From positions 1 to 63,410 of the forward strand of contig CAUTWO010000003.1 in the NCBI GenBank assembly GCA_963542545.1: a stretch of DNA of 63,410 nucleotides, written 5' to 3'. How positions within the stretch are numbered: the stretch's first letter is position 1; each line of letters starts with the position of its first letter. The DNA is from CALISC01 sp963542545 (lineage in GTDB: Bacteria; Bacillota_I; Bacilli_A; Acholeplasmatales; Acholeplasmataceae). Below are positions 1-8,457 of this stretch, piece by piece. Both the position numbers and the translations under genes were made by a program. The notes below the pieces were generated by a model that saw nothing but the letters and a program-made list of their open reading frames with translations, searched no databases and had not been told where the DNA came from.

Positions 1-2638
1 GAAGAATTGGCGCAAACATTAGGTATATAGTGTCCACAATTGGGAATTCTTTACTAGATACAGTCACTTGACTGTTTGTTTTGGCTGGCTTTGTAACAAC
101 TTCTTCGCGTTGTGGTATGTTGTCAATTCCTTCAAAGACGTGTTTAATAGTGTAAGTGACAGTTTGCGTATTTTCTTCAAAGTAGGCAACTAGTGTAGTG
201 TTTTTAGTAATCGGGGTATTGAAATCATATGGTGTGGTTTCTTTGTAAGTTCCACCCATTTGGTCTTCCGATTGCCAGTGTTTAAAAGTATAGGTATAAC
301 CTGGTTTTGACATACTTGGCGCAAACTTAGGTTTACGTACCTTTCCTTGATAAGAAATAGTTTGCGTAGGTTCACTTGACGCATTTGCGCCAGCAAAGTG
401 GTTGTTATAGTTAACTTCAAAGTTAACTTTGTATTTCTTTCGGGCATATCTGATTTCAAAAACGGTAGAGCCGTCGGCTTCTACTTTTTTAGTATCAGCG
501 AAATCTGCAACTTCAAAGTGTTGATCGTATTCTTTATCTCTGTTTTCCTGAGTAAAAGTAACTAATTTCCCGACTTGTTCTGTGAATTTCTTTTCTTCTA
601 CTCGCTCGTCAATTTGATTTTGAATGCCTTGGAAAATATGCTTAACAGTATAAGTTGCTGTGTCTTTTTTCTCTTCAAAGTAGGCAACTAAAGTTAAGTT
701 TTTAGTAATTTTAGTATTAAAATCAAACTCGCTAACTTCTTTATAAACATTGCCCATCTCATCTTTTAACTGCCAGTGTTTAAAAGTATAGGTGTATCCT
801 GCTTTAATAATTGTTGGGTTTGCGGGTTTAGTTAATTTACCTTCATATGGGACAGTTTGCTCAGGTGTTGAAGAAGCATTAACATCTTTAAAGTGGTCGT
901 CGTTGTAGTTAACTTCAAAGTTAACTTTATAACGATTGCGGGTGTATTTAAGTTCAAAAACAGTAGAGCCGTCTTTACCGATTGTTTTTCTAGTTACAGT
1001 ACCATCTGCCAAAGTAAAGCCGTAAGGTGCATTTGTTTGAGTTGGCGACAACTCAACTAATTGTCCAGGAGTTTGGTCGTCAACTACTTCTTCTTTAGAT
1101 TTATCTTCAACGAAGTTACCAGCCTGGTCTACAGACTCATAGTATCTCTTGATTGTATATTTAGAAGTAGCAGGTATTCGTTTTCTCATCATAGCCTCAA
1201 GCGTGATGTCTTCGGTAATTGGGGTATTGAAATTAAATCTGGTTCTAGTACCAGTAATTGGGTCTACTAAATTCCAGTAGTCTAGTTCCCAAAGATTACC
1301 GTGCTCATCTAACCTAGAGACAAGTGATGGAGTTAAGTAGTTAGTCTCTAGTTTTTGTCCGTGTGCACGTTTAGTTGAAAGTAATTGATTCGCATCACTT
1401 GGTGTAATAAAGTTAACAGTATGGTACTGAACAGGTTTCTCGGGTTGCGGTTGATTTTGCTTAATAGACTTTAAATAAAGTACAGTGTGAGCGTCTGCAA
1501 CTTCATAAGCAAAATTTACTTTTTCGGTTAGCGAACTGTCTCTATACCAGCCTTCATATGTGTATCCTGGTTTTTGATAAATGTGTTCTTTTAGCGGACT
1601 GCCTTTTTTGACAATGTCAAAAAACACCCTTTCTGCGCCATCAAAATAAGAAATCGCAACCAGCCCTTGTTTATCTAATTCAGGACCTATTTTGCCAGTA
1701 TCTGTAGTGATGTCGTATTTAGCAATTAGTCTAAGCTCTGATTTTACCCATTGTGGAATTAAAAACTCTTCACCTGGGTTTAGGTAAACTCGGTTGCCAA
1801 CTGGGTCAATGTAGTACCAGCCAAGGAACTTAGAAATATAGAAAGGTGGGGTATTTAACTTAATTTCCAGACCTTGACTTTCAGGGTCAAGAGTTCTGGC
1901 TTTACCCATTACTTTTTCAACCAAGTCATAAACTTGGGTTTTTTGTGCTTGGTTTTTAAAAATACCTGGTAGCACAAAATCGTAAACTAAAGAAATGTGT
2001 GTGTTGTTGTTAACAACAAACGCGCGGCCTCTGGCGTTTTCTTTAACAAAAACTTCTTCCTTATTAACAGTTTGTCCAGTAGTTAAACCTTTTTCATTAA
2101 ACGGAATAAAGCTTTTTATTTTAAGCAATTCTTCGTAAATATGTTTGTATTCCGTTTTTAATTTTGAATATGGCAGGATAATTGATTTACTAGGCGCTTG
2201 TCCATCATTTGGTTCTGGGAAAAATACACGCAAAAAATTTGAGTAGTCTACTATTACATCGTGTTCTCTTTTAATTCCAAACCAGTTTTTAGTGTAAATT
2301 GTAAAAACTTCAGAATCGTATTCGCGGTCTGTAAAGTCAAGCGCTAGGTGCTTACCTGGTTTGGCTTTGATGCCGGTAATCTTGCCCATTCTACTAGTTT
2401 CAAACCATTCTTGTTTTACAGAAATGTAGGTAGACTTAGTGGTATCTACAGTTTCTGGCACTACTAAACGCAGTTTATTTTTACCTGCTCTAACACCGTC
2501 GTGTTGTGAAAAACCACTGGCTTTAGAAAAATAAACATCAGGATGAATAAATAAAAAAATCAAAAATAGTGTTGTTAAAGTTAAAACTAGGATGAGTAAA
2601 CCAGATATTAAGTAGCCTTTTTTTCTATTAATTTGCAT
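1..2638 (-). CDS. Membrane-anchored surface protein with InlB-like repeats (partial, C-terminus off the left edge)
   Basis: A frame opens at an ATG at 2638, 10 nt after a GGAGG ribosome site, and stays open for 879 codons to the window edge, so the C-terminus is missing. A basic N-terminus is followed by one hydrophobic segment (about residues 9-32) with no lipobox cysteine, suggesting a signal anchor with the rest outside the cell. The first ~560 residues are colinear with the neighbour at 3063-5699, with the same landmarks (WF then R near residue 80, VLPGIF, ISYFDG, NFITP, LDYW). Beyond this, at least two copies of a ~150-residue unit carry YKVNFEVNY, YTFKHWQ and LVAYFEE, typical of InlB B-repeat/MucBP-like beta-grasp modules. 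A role in adhesion or surface display is inferred. The function is unknown. Confidence 0.85.
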   Translation of the reverse strand, partial: MQINRKKGYLISGLLILVLTLTTLFLIFLFIHPDVYFSKASGFSQHDGVRAGKNKLRLVVPETVDTTKSTYISVKQEWFETSRMGKITGIKAKPGKHLALDFTDREYDSEVFTIYTKNWFGIKREHDVIVDYSNFLRVFFPEPNDGQAPSKSIILPYSKLKTEYKHIYEELLKIKSFIPFNEKGLTTGQTVNKEEVFVKENARGRAFVVNNNTHISLVYDFVLPGIFKNQAQKTQVYDLVEKVMGKARTLDPESQGLEIKLNTPPFYISKFLGWYYIDPVGNRVYLNPGEEFLIPQWVKSELRLIAKYDITTDTGKIGPELDKQGLVAISYFDGAERVFFDIVKKGSPLKEHIYQKPGYTYEGWYRDSSLTEKVNFAYEVADAHTVLYLKSIKQNQPQPEKPVQYHTVNFITPSDANQLLSTKRAHGQKLETNYLTPSLVSRLDEHGNLWELDYWNLVDPITGTRTRFNFNTPITEDITLEAMMRKRIPATSKYTIKRYYESVDQAGNFVEDKSKEEVVDDQTPGQLVELSPTQTNAPYGFTLADGTVTRKTIGKDGSTVFELKYTRNRYKVNFEVNYNDDHFKDVNASSTPEQTVPYEGKLTKPANPTIIKAGYTYTFKHWQLKDEMGNVYKEVSEFDFNTKITKNLTLVAYFEEKKDTATYTVKHIFQGIQNQIDERVEEKKFTEQVGKLVTFTQENRDKEYDQHFEVADFADTKKVEADGSTVFEIRYARKKYKVNFEVNYNNHFAGANASSEPTQTISYQGKVRKPKFAPSMSKPGYTYTFKHWQSEDQMGGTYKETTPYDFNTPITKNTTLVAYFEENTQTVTYTIKHVFEGIDNIPQREEVVTKPAKTNSQVTVSSKEFPIVDTIYLMFAPIL

Positions 2639-2660
2639 ATTATTCTCGCCTCCAACGAAA

Positions 2661-2691
2661 AAGACAACTGTAAATGCTACAGTTTCGTCTT
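2661..2691 (-). promoter_or_regulatory. Hairpin in the leader of the surface-protein gene
   Basis: Two arms, AAGACAACTGTA and TACAGTT..GTCTT (with a 2-nt bulge), face each other across 5 nt. On the minus strand the second arm is followed by a short T-run and then the GGAGG of the 2638 start. The putative transcription start falls inside the first arm, so only part of the stem may form in RNA. It could be an operator or a small attenuator. Confidence 0.4.
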
Positions 2692-2970
2692 TATTTTATA
2701 TCAGTAAAATAAGTGAAATAAAAATTTAAGTTCGGAACATTATTGATAAATCAACATAATAGCCTAACAAACGTATTTTACTGTATTGGCTAATCACGAA
2801 AATTCAATAAAACTTAGTTTTTAGATATCAAACAGATGTTTTAGAAGTATTTAAATCAAAAAAACAAAAACAAACAAAAAAAACCACACGACCTCGCTTA
2901 ACAACGCGTTTTTATGTTTTTAAATAAAACATTTTTATTTATTTTAAAAAAGAGGTTTTGTAAAATGAAA

Positions 2971-3008
2971 AATAAAACCCCTCAAAGAAGTTTTCTTTGA
3001 AGGGTTTT
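2971..3008 (-). terminator. Rho-independent terminator of the 878-residue surface protein
   Basis: A 15-bp stem (2974-2988 with 2994-3008, one mismatch) with a 5-nt loop is followed on the minus strand by a T-rich tail. It lies 55 nt after the stop codon at 3063. Confidence 0.8.
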
Positions 3009-3062
3009 AAGCAATAGAATGATATTTATTTAAAATAAACTCAACTTTAACCTATATGCAAA

Positions 3063-5699
3063 TTACTTAATGCAAACAGAGACACCAATCATATATGATG
3101 CATCTACACTATCTAAATAATGTTCATATGAACCCTCTGGATAAGTAATATGACGATAGTAATACGCTTGTGGGTCCTTGTTTAACCATTGGCCTTCAAG
3201 CCACCAACATTGTAGTAATTGGTCATCGTACCAAGGTGCAAAACCATCTTGTTCAATAAAAGTTGTCAAATCAACACCACGATAAGTTGCAACATGTCCA
3301 TCTTTCCCGCCGTGCATAGCGCGTGCATAGTCAGTTGGAATTTTAATCAGTTTTGTGTTTGAAAACTGAGCATCTAGCGCTGATTTAATTGAAAAATCAC
3401 CATCATCAAAAGTTACAGAGAAAGTGTCAACTCCAAGAAATTTCTCAATATCTTTAACTAAAGAGCTGTACACTGAACGTTCTGGTTTAGCGTTATCTGA
3501 GTAGCCATAATAATAAAAATTATAGAAAGCAAAATCAATAATGTGCTTAGTAAACCAAGTTTTTTTATTTGGAATTTTTACAAACTCAACATCTTCAAAC
3601 TTAAAGTACTGACCGTCGTATTTTTCGTATTTATTACCCACTGAATCTTTCCAAAAACTACGAGTAAACTTAAGTGTATAGTCTTTGCCTTTTGAGTTAA
3701 ACTTAAGTTCACGTACTTCGTCTTTAAGATGTGAAATGCCTTCTGGATTGTCTACTTTAGTTTGCGGATACTTACCAATTTTTTTAACTGGTTCAGCAAT
3801 ATAAAGTGTGACTTTAAGATGTTTATTTACTAAAGTTTTTTCAAGCGCTTGTTTAGTTAGCGCTTTGCCGTCTAGTTCAGCCTTTACAATAGCAAGGTCG
3901 TCTGTTTGAAAAGGAGTTTCGTCAATTTCACCTATTTCAGCACCATGTCTCTTAGCTCTGGCAGGTATTTTAGCTGCGTGTCCTTTGACTTCAAACTCAA
4001 CATTGTAGACTTTTCTTTTTAAAGTAATTGTTACTTTGTTTTCACTAGCCTGAGCGTTGACAGTAAGGGCTGTTTGGCTAAACTCAGAGTTTTGATAAAT
4101 GGTTTCGTCTGGATTTTTAAAGTTAACTGTGTGAGTAGTGCCAATTATCGCTTTTTTAATAATTTTTGTTTCTTCAAAACTACCATCTGCGTTTTCTTTT
4201 TTAACAAAGTAAGTAATTTCAGATTCTTGTACAGGTAGTTTCTTTAGTTTTAAGTGAGCCTTAAGAGTTAAGTCGTTGGTAATCAGAGTGTTGAAGTCAA
4301 AGCGTTTTCCGGTGTCTTTGCCAGAAACCGGGTCTACTACAGTCCAGTAGTCTAGTTCTGAAAATTGACCGTTTTCATATCCTGTGACCATTGAAGGTAG
4401 TGAGTAGTTTAAATCTAACTTATCGCCGTGCATAGTGTAGACTGGCACAAGTTGGTTAGCGTAAGCGGGGGTAATAAAAGTTATCTTATGGTCATGTTGA
4501 ACCACAGATGTTCTTCTTGATTTTAAGTACAGAGACATGTTTTTGTTGGCTATGTTGTTGCCAGCAGTAAAGTCATATCTTTGAGTTAAAGCCTCATCTA
4601 CATACCAACCAAGAAATTCATAGCCTGGTTTGTTTGGTTTGAAATTTTCAACAGGAGTTCCTTTTTTAACAATTGCAAAGTAAACTCTTTCAGGACCATC
4701 AAAATAAGAAATCGCAACATATCCCATTTTATTGATATCATCGCCTGCTTGGTTTGAAATTTCGTATTTATATCTAGCGGTTAACTTAAACTCTGACTTA
4801 ACCCAACTTGGGATGTTGATCTCTTCACCAATTCCGACGTTAACACGGTTGCCGGTTTCATCGTAGTAAAACCAACCTAAAAACTCAGTAACATAGAAAG
4901 GTGCTTGATTGAACTTAAGTTTTAAGCCTTTGTCTTTTGGATTTAGAGTTTTAAGAGTTTTTTGAGAGCGCGAAATTCTTTCTAAAATAAAAGTTTTTTG
5001 TATATTGTTTTCAAAAATACCAGGTAGCACAAAGTCGTAGTTAACAATAATTTCGTTAGTTGTGTTAACCAAGAAAGCATGGCCTTTTGCCTCGTTTTTA
5101 GAGAAAACTAAACTTTTTGAAACTGTGTCTTTTTCTGTTTTACCATCTTTGTCGTAACGATAAAAACTTTCTAGTTTGTAAAGTTCTTCTTTGATGTGTC
5201 TAAACTCATGGTCTAGTTTATAGTAAGGAAGCACTATTGGTTTTCTGGTTTGGCCTAAATAGTTCTTTTCAAAAAAGATGCGCAGGTAATTTGAGTAGTC
5301 AATAATAACGTCGTATTTGGTTTTGATTCCAAAAAGGTTTTTAACAGTTATCTCAAAAATCACCTCTTCGTGTTTAAGATTTGTAAAGTCTAAAGCCAGC
5401 GCTTTTCCTTTCTTTGGCAAAACACTAACAACTGAACCTAGACGGTTGGTTGTAAACCAATTCATCTTGATGGGAATTTGTGTGTGGTTGATGATGTCTG
5501 CACTTTCCGGCACGATAAATCTGATCTTACCATTCTCGTAAGTCACGGCTTCGCTTTTTGGAAAGCCACTTTGTTTTGAAAGATAAACAGTTGGGCGGAT
5601 AAAAAGCAAAATTAAAAATACGGCAATTACTGCAGTGATAAGCAAGCTGAATGCTGTTTTTAAATATATTGATTTTTTTTGGTTAGTTTTGTTGTTCAT
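3063..5699 (-). CDS. Membrane-anchored surface protein, InlB-like repeats and DUF6273-like C-terminus
   Basis: This 878-residue protein has one hydrophobic N-terminal segment (about residues 13-35) and no lipobox, so it is probably anchored with its bulk outside. The centre has InlB-like units (YEFLGWYVDEALTQ near residue 360, LDYWTVVDP near 460). The last ~220 residues start with GKYPQTK and contain PTDYA, WWLEGQW and IGVSVCI, an order that resembles DUF6273 (FGKYPQ ... TDYA ... YWLRS ... GVRP). Its N-terminal two thirds align along their length with the partial gene at 1-2638, so the two are tandem paralogues. The start ATG has AAAGGA 6 nt upstream. Adhesion or a surface-enzyme role is possible. 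No catalytic motif is visible. Confidence 0.85.
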   Translation of the reverse strand: MNNKTNQKKSIYLKTAFSLLITAVIAVFLILLFIRPTVYLSKQSGFPKSEAVTYENGKIRFIVPESADIINHTQIPIKMNWFTTNRLGSVVSVLPKKGKALALDFTNLKHEEVIFEITVKNLFGIKTKYDVIIDYSNYLRIFFEKNYLGQTRKPIVLPYYKLDHEFRHIKEELYKLESFYRYDKDGKTEKDTVSKSLVFSKNEAKGHAFLVNTTNEIIVNYDFVLPGIFENNIQKTFILERISRSQKTLKTLNPKDKGLKLKFNQAPFYVTEFLGWFYYDETGNRVNVGIGEEINIPSWVKSEFKLTARYKYEISNQAGDDINKMGYVAISYFDGPERVYFAIVKKGTPVENFKPNKPGYEFLGWYVDEALTQRYDFTAGNNIANKNMSLYLKSRRTSVVQHDHKITFITPAYANQLVPVYTMHGDKLDLNYSLPSMVTGYENGQFSELDYWTVVDPVSGKDTGKRFDFNTLITNDLTLKAHLKLKKLPVQESEITYFVKKENADGSFEETKIIKKAIIGTTHTVNFKNPDETIYQNSEFSQTALTVNAQASENKVTITLKRKVYNVEFEVKGHAAKIPARAKRHGAEIGEIDETPFQTDDLAIVKAELDGKALTKQALEKTLVNKHLKVTLYIAEPVKKIGKYPQTKVDNPEGISHLKDEVRELKFNSKGKDYTLKFTRSFWKDSVGNKYEKYDGQYFKFEDVEFVKIPNKKTWFTKHIIDFAFYNFYYYGYSDNAKPERSVYSSLVKDIEKFLGVDTFSVTFDDGDFSIKSALDAQFSNTKLIKIPTDYARAMHGGKDGHVATYRGVDLTTFIEQDGFAPWYDDQLLQCWWLEGQWLNKDPQAYYYRHITYPEGSYEHYLDSVDASYMIGVSVCIK

Positions 5700-5789
5700 A
5701 AATGTCCTTTCATATAAGTAGTGTCAATTGGTTTTATAATTTTTTAAAACTATAAATATAAGTATACATCCAGAAATTTTTAATCATAG

Positions 5790-5803
5790 GGGTGTTTAAA
5801 CTC
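5790..5803. repeat. 14-bp near-palindrome upstream of the surface-protein gene
   Basis: GGTGTTTAAACTCC reads GG-N-GTTTAAAC-N-CC on both strands except at one symmetric pair. It lies about 90 nt before the start codon at 5699, where an operator could sit. No regulator is identified. Confidence 0.3.
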
Positions 5804-5804
5804 C

Positions 5805-5835
5805 AAAAAAAAAAAAAAAAACGCCCTGTTAGGCG
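5805..5835 (-). terminator. Hairpin with an uninterrupted T17 tail (minus strand)
   Basis: CGCC/GGCG (5822-5825 with 5832-5835, 6-nt loop) is followed on the minus strand by 17 consecutive T (A-run 5805-5821). It would stop transcripts coming from 5836-6118. A homopolymer this long is also a slippage hot-spot about 105 nt before the surface gene at 5699. Confidence 0.6.
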
Positions 5836-5939
5836 ATTTATTCAAATTATTGTTTATTATTTTGAAGAAAATTAACTAATAATCAATCATCTTTTGTGGT
5901 TAAATGATATATTGAAACTTGAAAAAATAAAAAAAATTA

Positions 5940-6089
5940 TTAGATTACCAGGTGTATTTTAGCAACAAAAAAAGTAATTGGGTTTTCTTTTAGTTGCATG
6001 TTCGCCTTCTTGTTTGCTAGAAACAAAACAGCTCTCAGAACTTCTTTTCTTTTAGAGTGATAACCACCAAAATAATGACTTATTAACAT
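5940..6089 (-). CDS. Possible small ORF, 49 residues, unknown
   Basis: ATG at 6089 to TAA at 5940 encodes a short peptide rich in Lys, Leu and Ala with an aromatic start (MLISHYFGGYHSKRKE). No ribosome site is evident, and no family is recognised. The only support is position: it lies between the rpmF terminator and a strong terminator on the same strand. It could instead be part of a non-coding RNA, or chance. Confidence 0.2.
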   Translation of the reverse strand: MLISHYFGGYHSKRKEVLRAVLFLANKKANMQLKENPITFFVAKIHLVI

Positions 6090-6120
6090 GATTGAGTTGA
6101 TATGTGTATTTACTGATTAA

Positions 6121-6144
6121 AAAAGAAAAGGCCCTATCGGGCCT
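6121..6144 (-). terminator. Terminator of rpmF
   Basis: The stem AGGCCC/GGGCCT (6129-6134 with 6139-6144, loop TATC) is followed on the minus strand by TTTTCTTTT. The stem overlaps the rpmF stop codon. Confidence 0.8.
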
Positions 6145-6346
6145 ATTTTTCTTTGGATTGGTCTTCTTTTTTCTTTTGTTCAAGAACAAGTTGACCTTTG
6201 TAGTATCCGCATTCTGGTGTTACACGGTGTTGTAGTGTAAATTCACCTGTTTGTGGGCAAACTGTAATCGCAGGACGTTGAAGTTTAAAATGAGTTCTTC
6301 TTTTACGTTTAGCAGTTTTTCCAGTTCTTCTAAATGGAACAGCCAT
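6143..6346 (-). CDS. rpmF: Large ribosomal subunit protein bL32
   Basis: The 67-residue protein begins MAVPFRRTGKTAKRKRRTH, the standard bL32 N-terminus. The ATG at 6346 is chosen over an upstream one at 6361 because GGAGGT lies 7 nt before it and the family starts at MAVP. bL32 binds 23S rRNA in the 50S subunit. The usual zinc ribbon (CxxC ... CxxC) is half eroded: CPQT and TPEC keep the first Cys of one pair and the last of the other. It has its own promoter (6371-6399) and terminator and is monocistronic. Confidence 0.95.
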   Translation of the reverse strand: MAVPFRRTGKTAKRKRRTHFKLQRPAITVCPQTGEFTLQHRVTPECGYYKGQLVLEQKKKEDQSKEK

Positions 6347-6370
6347 TATAGATACCTCCAACTGACAAAC

Positions 6371-6401
6371 ATTATAGCAAAATCCCTCGTTTTCGCCAAA
6401 T
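6371..6401 (-). promoter_or_regulatory. Promoter of rpmF
   Basis: On the minus strand TTGGCG (6399-6394) and TATAAT (6376-6371) are 17 nt apart, with an extended -10 TG preceding. The rpmF ribosome site follows within about 20 nt. Confidence 0.75.
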
Positions 6402-6411
6402 AAAAAGCAAG

Positions 6412-7146
6412 TTATTTTAGTTTTTTAACGAACTTAATTTTACCAGTTATCTTAGTTTTTAAATTAAGTAAAATTAAACGATTTGGCTGTAAATTGACTA
6501 AAAATTTTGTTTGGTTTTCATCAACACAAACGTATTTACCAGGAAGTGGTAAAACCTTTTTTGCGTCTAAAATAAAGTAATGATTTTCAGGTACTGCTTC
6601 ATAGTAAACATCAGTGCCAAGTAATCTTTTAACTAACTTAAAATTACCAACTTTTTGTGCAATTTTAGCGTTAGTGCTAGAAATTATTTTACCTTTTTCA
6701 CAAATCAACCCTTGCACAAAAACATTAAAATCAGCTTTTAAAGTATCAACACCACCTGCTCTGTTTTTACCATAACAAAAGTTTTGACCAACTATTGCGG
6801 TGTGAACATCAATTTGCTTTAAAAACTTATTAAACGCAAGGTAAGTTTTATCGGCAATTTTTGAATTTAAACGCAAAAAAGAAACTTCGGCAGTAGGAAC
6901 AATTTCTTTAATTTTTTGAAGAATTTCTAAGCGAGTAAACAAAAAAACTCGAGCAAACGGTTTTTCTACGCAAATTACATGCGGTTCTAAATGTGGGTAT
7001 CTAAGTAAATTTGCAATTAAAGCACTGTGTCCTTTATGAACTCCATCAAAAGAACCAAGTGCGACTACTTTTGGTTTAGCCAAAGAAATTACCTTTGCTC
7101 CGCCATATTCGTCTTCTAAATTAAATAACTCTGGGTTTGTATTCAT
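6412..7146 (-). CDS. ribF: RibF-type FMN adenylyltransferase with a reduced flavokinase domain
   Basis: The 244-residue protein has the nucleotidyltransferase signature GSFDGVHKGH near residue 32, a Rossmann-type start (KVVALGSFDG) and the GRNFCYG-like VGQNFCYGKNRAGG further on, as in RibF, which converts riboflavin to FMN and FAD. Family members are ~300 residues. Here the C-terminal riboflavin kinase barrel is shortened to ~70 residues, and its G-x-P-T-A-N motif is not visible, so only FAD synthesis is expected. The ATG at 7146 is preferred; a GTG at 7155 is possible. The start lies inside truB, so translation is probably coupled. Confidence 0.8.
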   Translation of the reverse strand: MNTNPELFNLEDEYGGAKVISLAKPKVVALGSFDGVHKGHSALIANLLRYPHLEPHVICVEKPFARVFLFTRLEILQKIKEIVPTAEVSFLRLNSKIADKTYLAFNKFLKQIDVHTAIVGQNFCYGKNRAGGVDTLKADFNVFVQGLICEKGKIISSTNAKIAQKVGNFKLVKRLLGTDVYYEAVPENHYFILDAKKVLPLPGKYVCVDENQTKFLVNLQPNRLILLNLKTKITGKIKFVKKLK

Positions 7147-7966
7147 TTTTATCACTGATGTATTTAACTAAGGCAATAGGTTTGCTTGTTTTAGTTGCAA
7201 TAAAATCTTTTTTAACATCAACATGTTTAAAAGAAATAGTTGCACCATTTTCAATTAACTTAGTTGAAAACTCAGATAACTCAATAAAATCGTATTTCGT
7301 TTTCAGCCAATCAAATAACTCTATTTTTATAAACTCACCTGCTTGAATTTTAGGTAAAGTAAACTCACCAACTGCAACGCGGTTTAATTTAATTAAAGTT
7401 GCCAAGGTTGAGTTTTCCTTGCATAGAGCAGAAATTAGCGAACGCACATAAGTGCCCGCTTCTACCTTACAGGTAAATGTAAAAGTAGAATGACTAACTT
7501 GTTTAATTTCAAGAGCATATATTTTTTTAAGTTCTGATTTAAGTAGAGGTGATTTGCCTTGTCTGGCTAAATCACAGGCTTTTTTACCGTTAATTTTTTT
7601 AGCCGAATACATAGGTGGAGTTTGCAAAAAACCAGACTTTAGGTATTTGTCTATTGTTTGATTTGCATTTTTAAGGTCAATGGTTTTATCGGTTTTGGCA
7701 ATAACTTTTCCAGTTAAGTCAAGAGTATCAGTTTCATATCCAACTTCAAACTCGCCTGTATAGACCTTCGCAAAATCAAAATCTTGAACAAAACGAGTTG
7801 CGCGGCCTGTTAGCACCAAAAGTAGACCAGTTGCAAAAGGGTCCAAAGTTCCAGTGTGTCCAACTTTAGTGGTTTTATCTAATTCTTTTTTAATACCAAA
7901 AAGGGCAGCAAACGATGTGATGCCCTTTGGTTTATTTAAAAGATAAATGTAGTTTTGGTTTTTCAA
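7121..7966 (-). CDS. truB: tRNA pseudouridine(55) synthase TruB
   Basis: This 281-residue protein converts U55 of the T-loop of tRNAs to pseudouridine. It shows the N-terminal family block LLNKPKGITSF, then VGHTGTLDPFATGLL with the catalytic Asp in GTLDP, and CKVEAGTYVRSL further along. The start is a TTG at 7966 touching the stop of the thioredoxin gene. No later start would keep the LLNKPKG block, so TTG with re-initiation is likely. It overlaps ribF by 26 nt, a pairing common in Firmicutes. A weak C-terminal extension past residue 215 could be the PUA-like tail. Confidence 0.95.
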   Translation of the reverse strand: MKNQNYIYLLNKPKGITSFAALFGIKKELDKTTKVGHTGTLDPFATGLLLVLTGRATRFVQDFDFAKVYTGEFEVGYETDTLDLTGKVIAKTDKTIDLKNANQTIDKYLKSGFLQTPPMYSAKKINGKKACDLARQGKSPLLKSELKKIYALEIKQVSHSTFTFTCKVEAGTYVRSLISALCKENSTLATLIKLNRVAVGEFTLPKIQAGEFIKIELFDWLKTKYDFIELSEFSTKLIENGATISFKHVDVKKDFIATKTSKPIALVKYISDKNEYKPRVI

Positions 7967-8281
7967 TTATTTAAAACTAGTAACCCAGCCAACTAACTCA
8001 TCGCGAGAAAGTAGGCCAACCTTGCGGTCAATTTCCTTACCGTCTTTAAATAAAACTAGTGTAGGAATTGAACGAACTGCTGAAAGTAAAGCAAGTTCAC
8101 GATAGTCGTCAATAGAAACTGCATAAACTTTTGCAACTCCTTTAAGTTCTGAGTCTGCAACTTCAGTTACAACTGGAAGCAGTGCTTGGCAAGGCCCACA
8201 CCATGGAGCAAAAAAATCTACTAAAACTAGTTTATCGCTGTTAATAACATCGTTGAAAAGTTCACCTTTATAAATATTCAT
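7967..8281 (-). CDS. trxA: Thioredoxin
   Basis: This 104-residue protein has the thioredoxin active site WCGPC at residues 27-31 after VLVDFFAP, the cis-Pro loop SIPTL, and the closing G-x-x-x-R-D-E-L helix, all at normal family spacing. It is a cytoplasmic dithiol carrier for reductases. GAGGAG lies 6 nt before the ATG. It is first in a trxA-truB-ribF run, which would link its expression to tRNA modification and flavin synthesis, and is divergent from the gene at 8458. Confidence 0.93.
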   Translation of the reverse strand: MNIYKGELFNDVINSDKLVLVDFFAPWCGPCQALLPVVTEVADSELKGVAKVYAVSIDDYRELALLSAVRSIPTLVLFKDGKEIDRKVGLLSRDELVGWVTSFK

Positions 8282-8300
8282 ATTTATCTCCTCTTCGTAA

Positions 8301-8309
8301 AATATAGCA
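8301..8309 (-). promoter_or_regulatory. Extended -10 promoter of trxA-truB-ribF
   Basis: On the minus strand TGC followed by TATATT gives an extended -10 about 20 nt before the thioredoxin start. No clear -35 box is seen. Confidence 0.55.
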
Positions 8310-8426
8310 CACCGACACCAAAATAATTATTTTAAAGTCTTGAGTTTTTTGTTGTTAAATTAGTAAAAAATAATGCAAACTAACAAATAATATCTGGACA
8401 ATTTTGGTCTTTTGTATTGCTTTGTT

Positions 8427-8435
8427 TGGTATAAT
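8427..8435 (+). promoter_or_regulatory. Extended -10 promoter of the 611-residue membrane-anchored protein
   Basis: TGG then TATAAT lies 23 nt before the ATG at 8458, with GTGAGGT between as ribosome site. No -35 matching the consensus at 17 nt is seen, as is usual for extended -10 promoters. Confidence 0.6.
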
Positions 8436-8457
8436 TTGAATGTTGTGAGGTATATTT

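Larger units (their letters stand above)
2639..3062. other. Non-coding stretch between the two tandem surface-protein genes
   Basis: No convincing gene lies here. It holds the leader of the gene starting at 2638. This includes an extended -10 (TGA then TATAAA) on the minus strand at 2695-2703 and an interrupted hairpin at 2661-2691 just before the ribosome site. It also holds the terminator of the upstream paralogue at 2971-3008. The rest is A/T-rich sequence with several A-runs. Confidence 0.6.
5700..6142. other. Gene-poor stretch with a poly-A(17) tract, two terminators and a possible small minus-strand RNA or ORF
   Basis: Features seen: the terminator of rpmF (6121-6144), a second hairpin with an exceptionally long T-tail on the minus strand (5805-5835), and an imperfect palindrome GGTGTTTAAACTCC at 5790-5803. 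Between the two terminators is room for a short transcript, with a 49-codon ORF at 5940-6089. No RNA family is recognised. Confidence 0.5.

Noticed and set aside
6397..6412. FMN riboswitch or other riboswitch near ribF
   Set aside because: ribF starts inside truB, and no leader with a conserved riboswitch core is present. None was seen elsewhere in the window.
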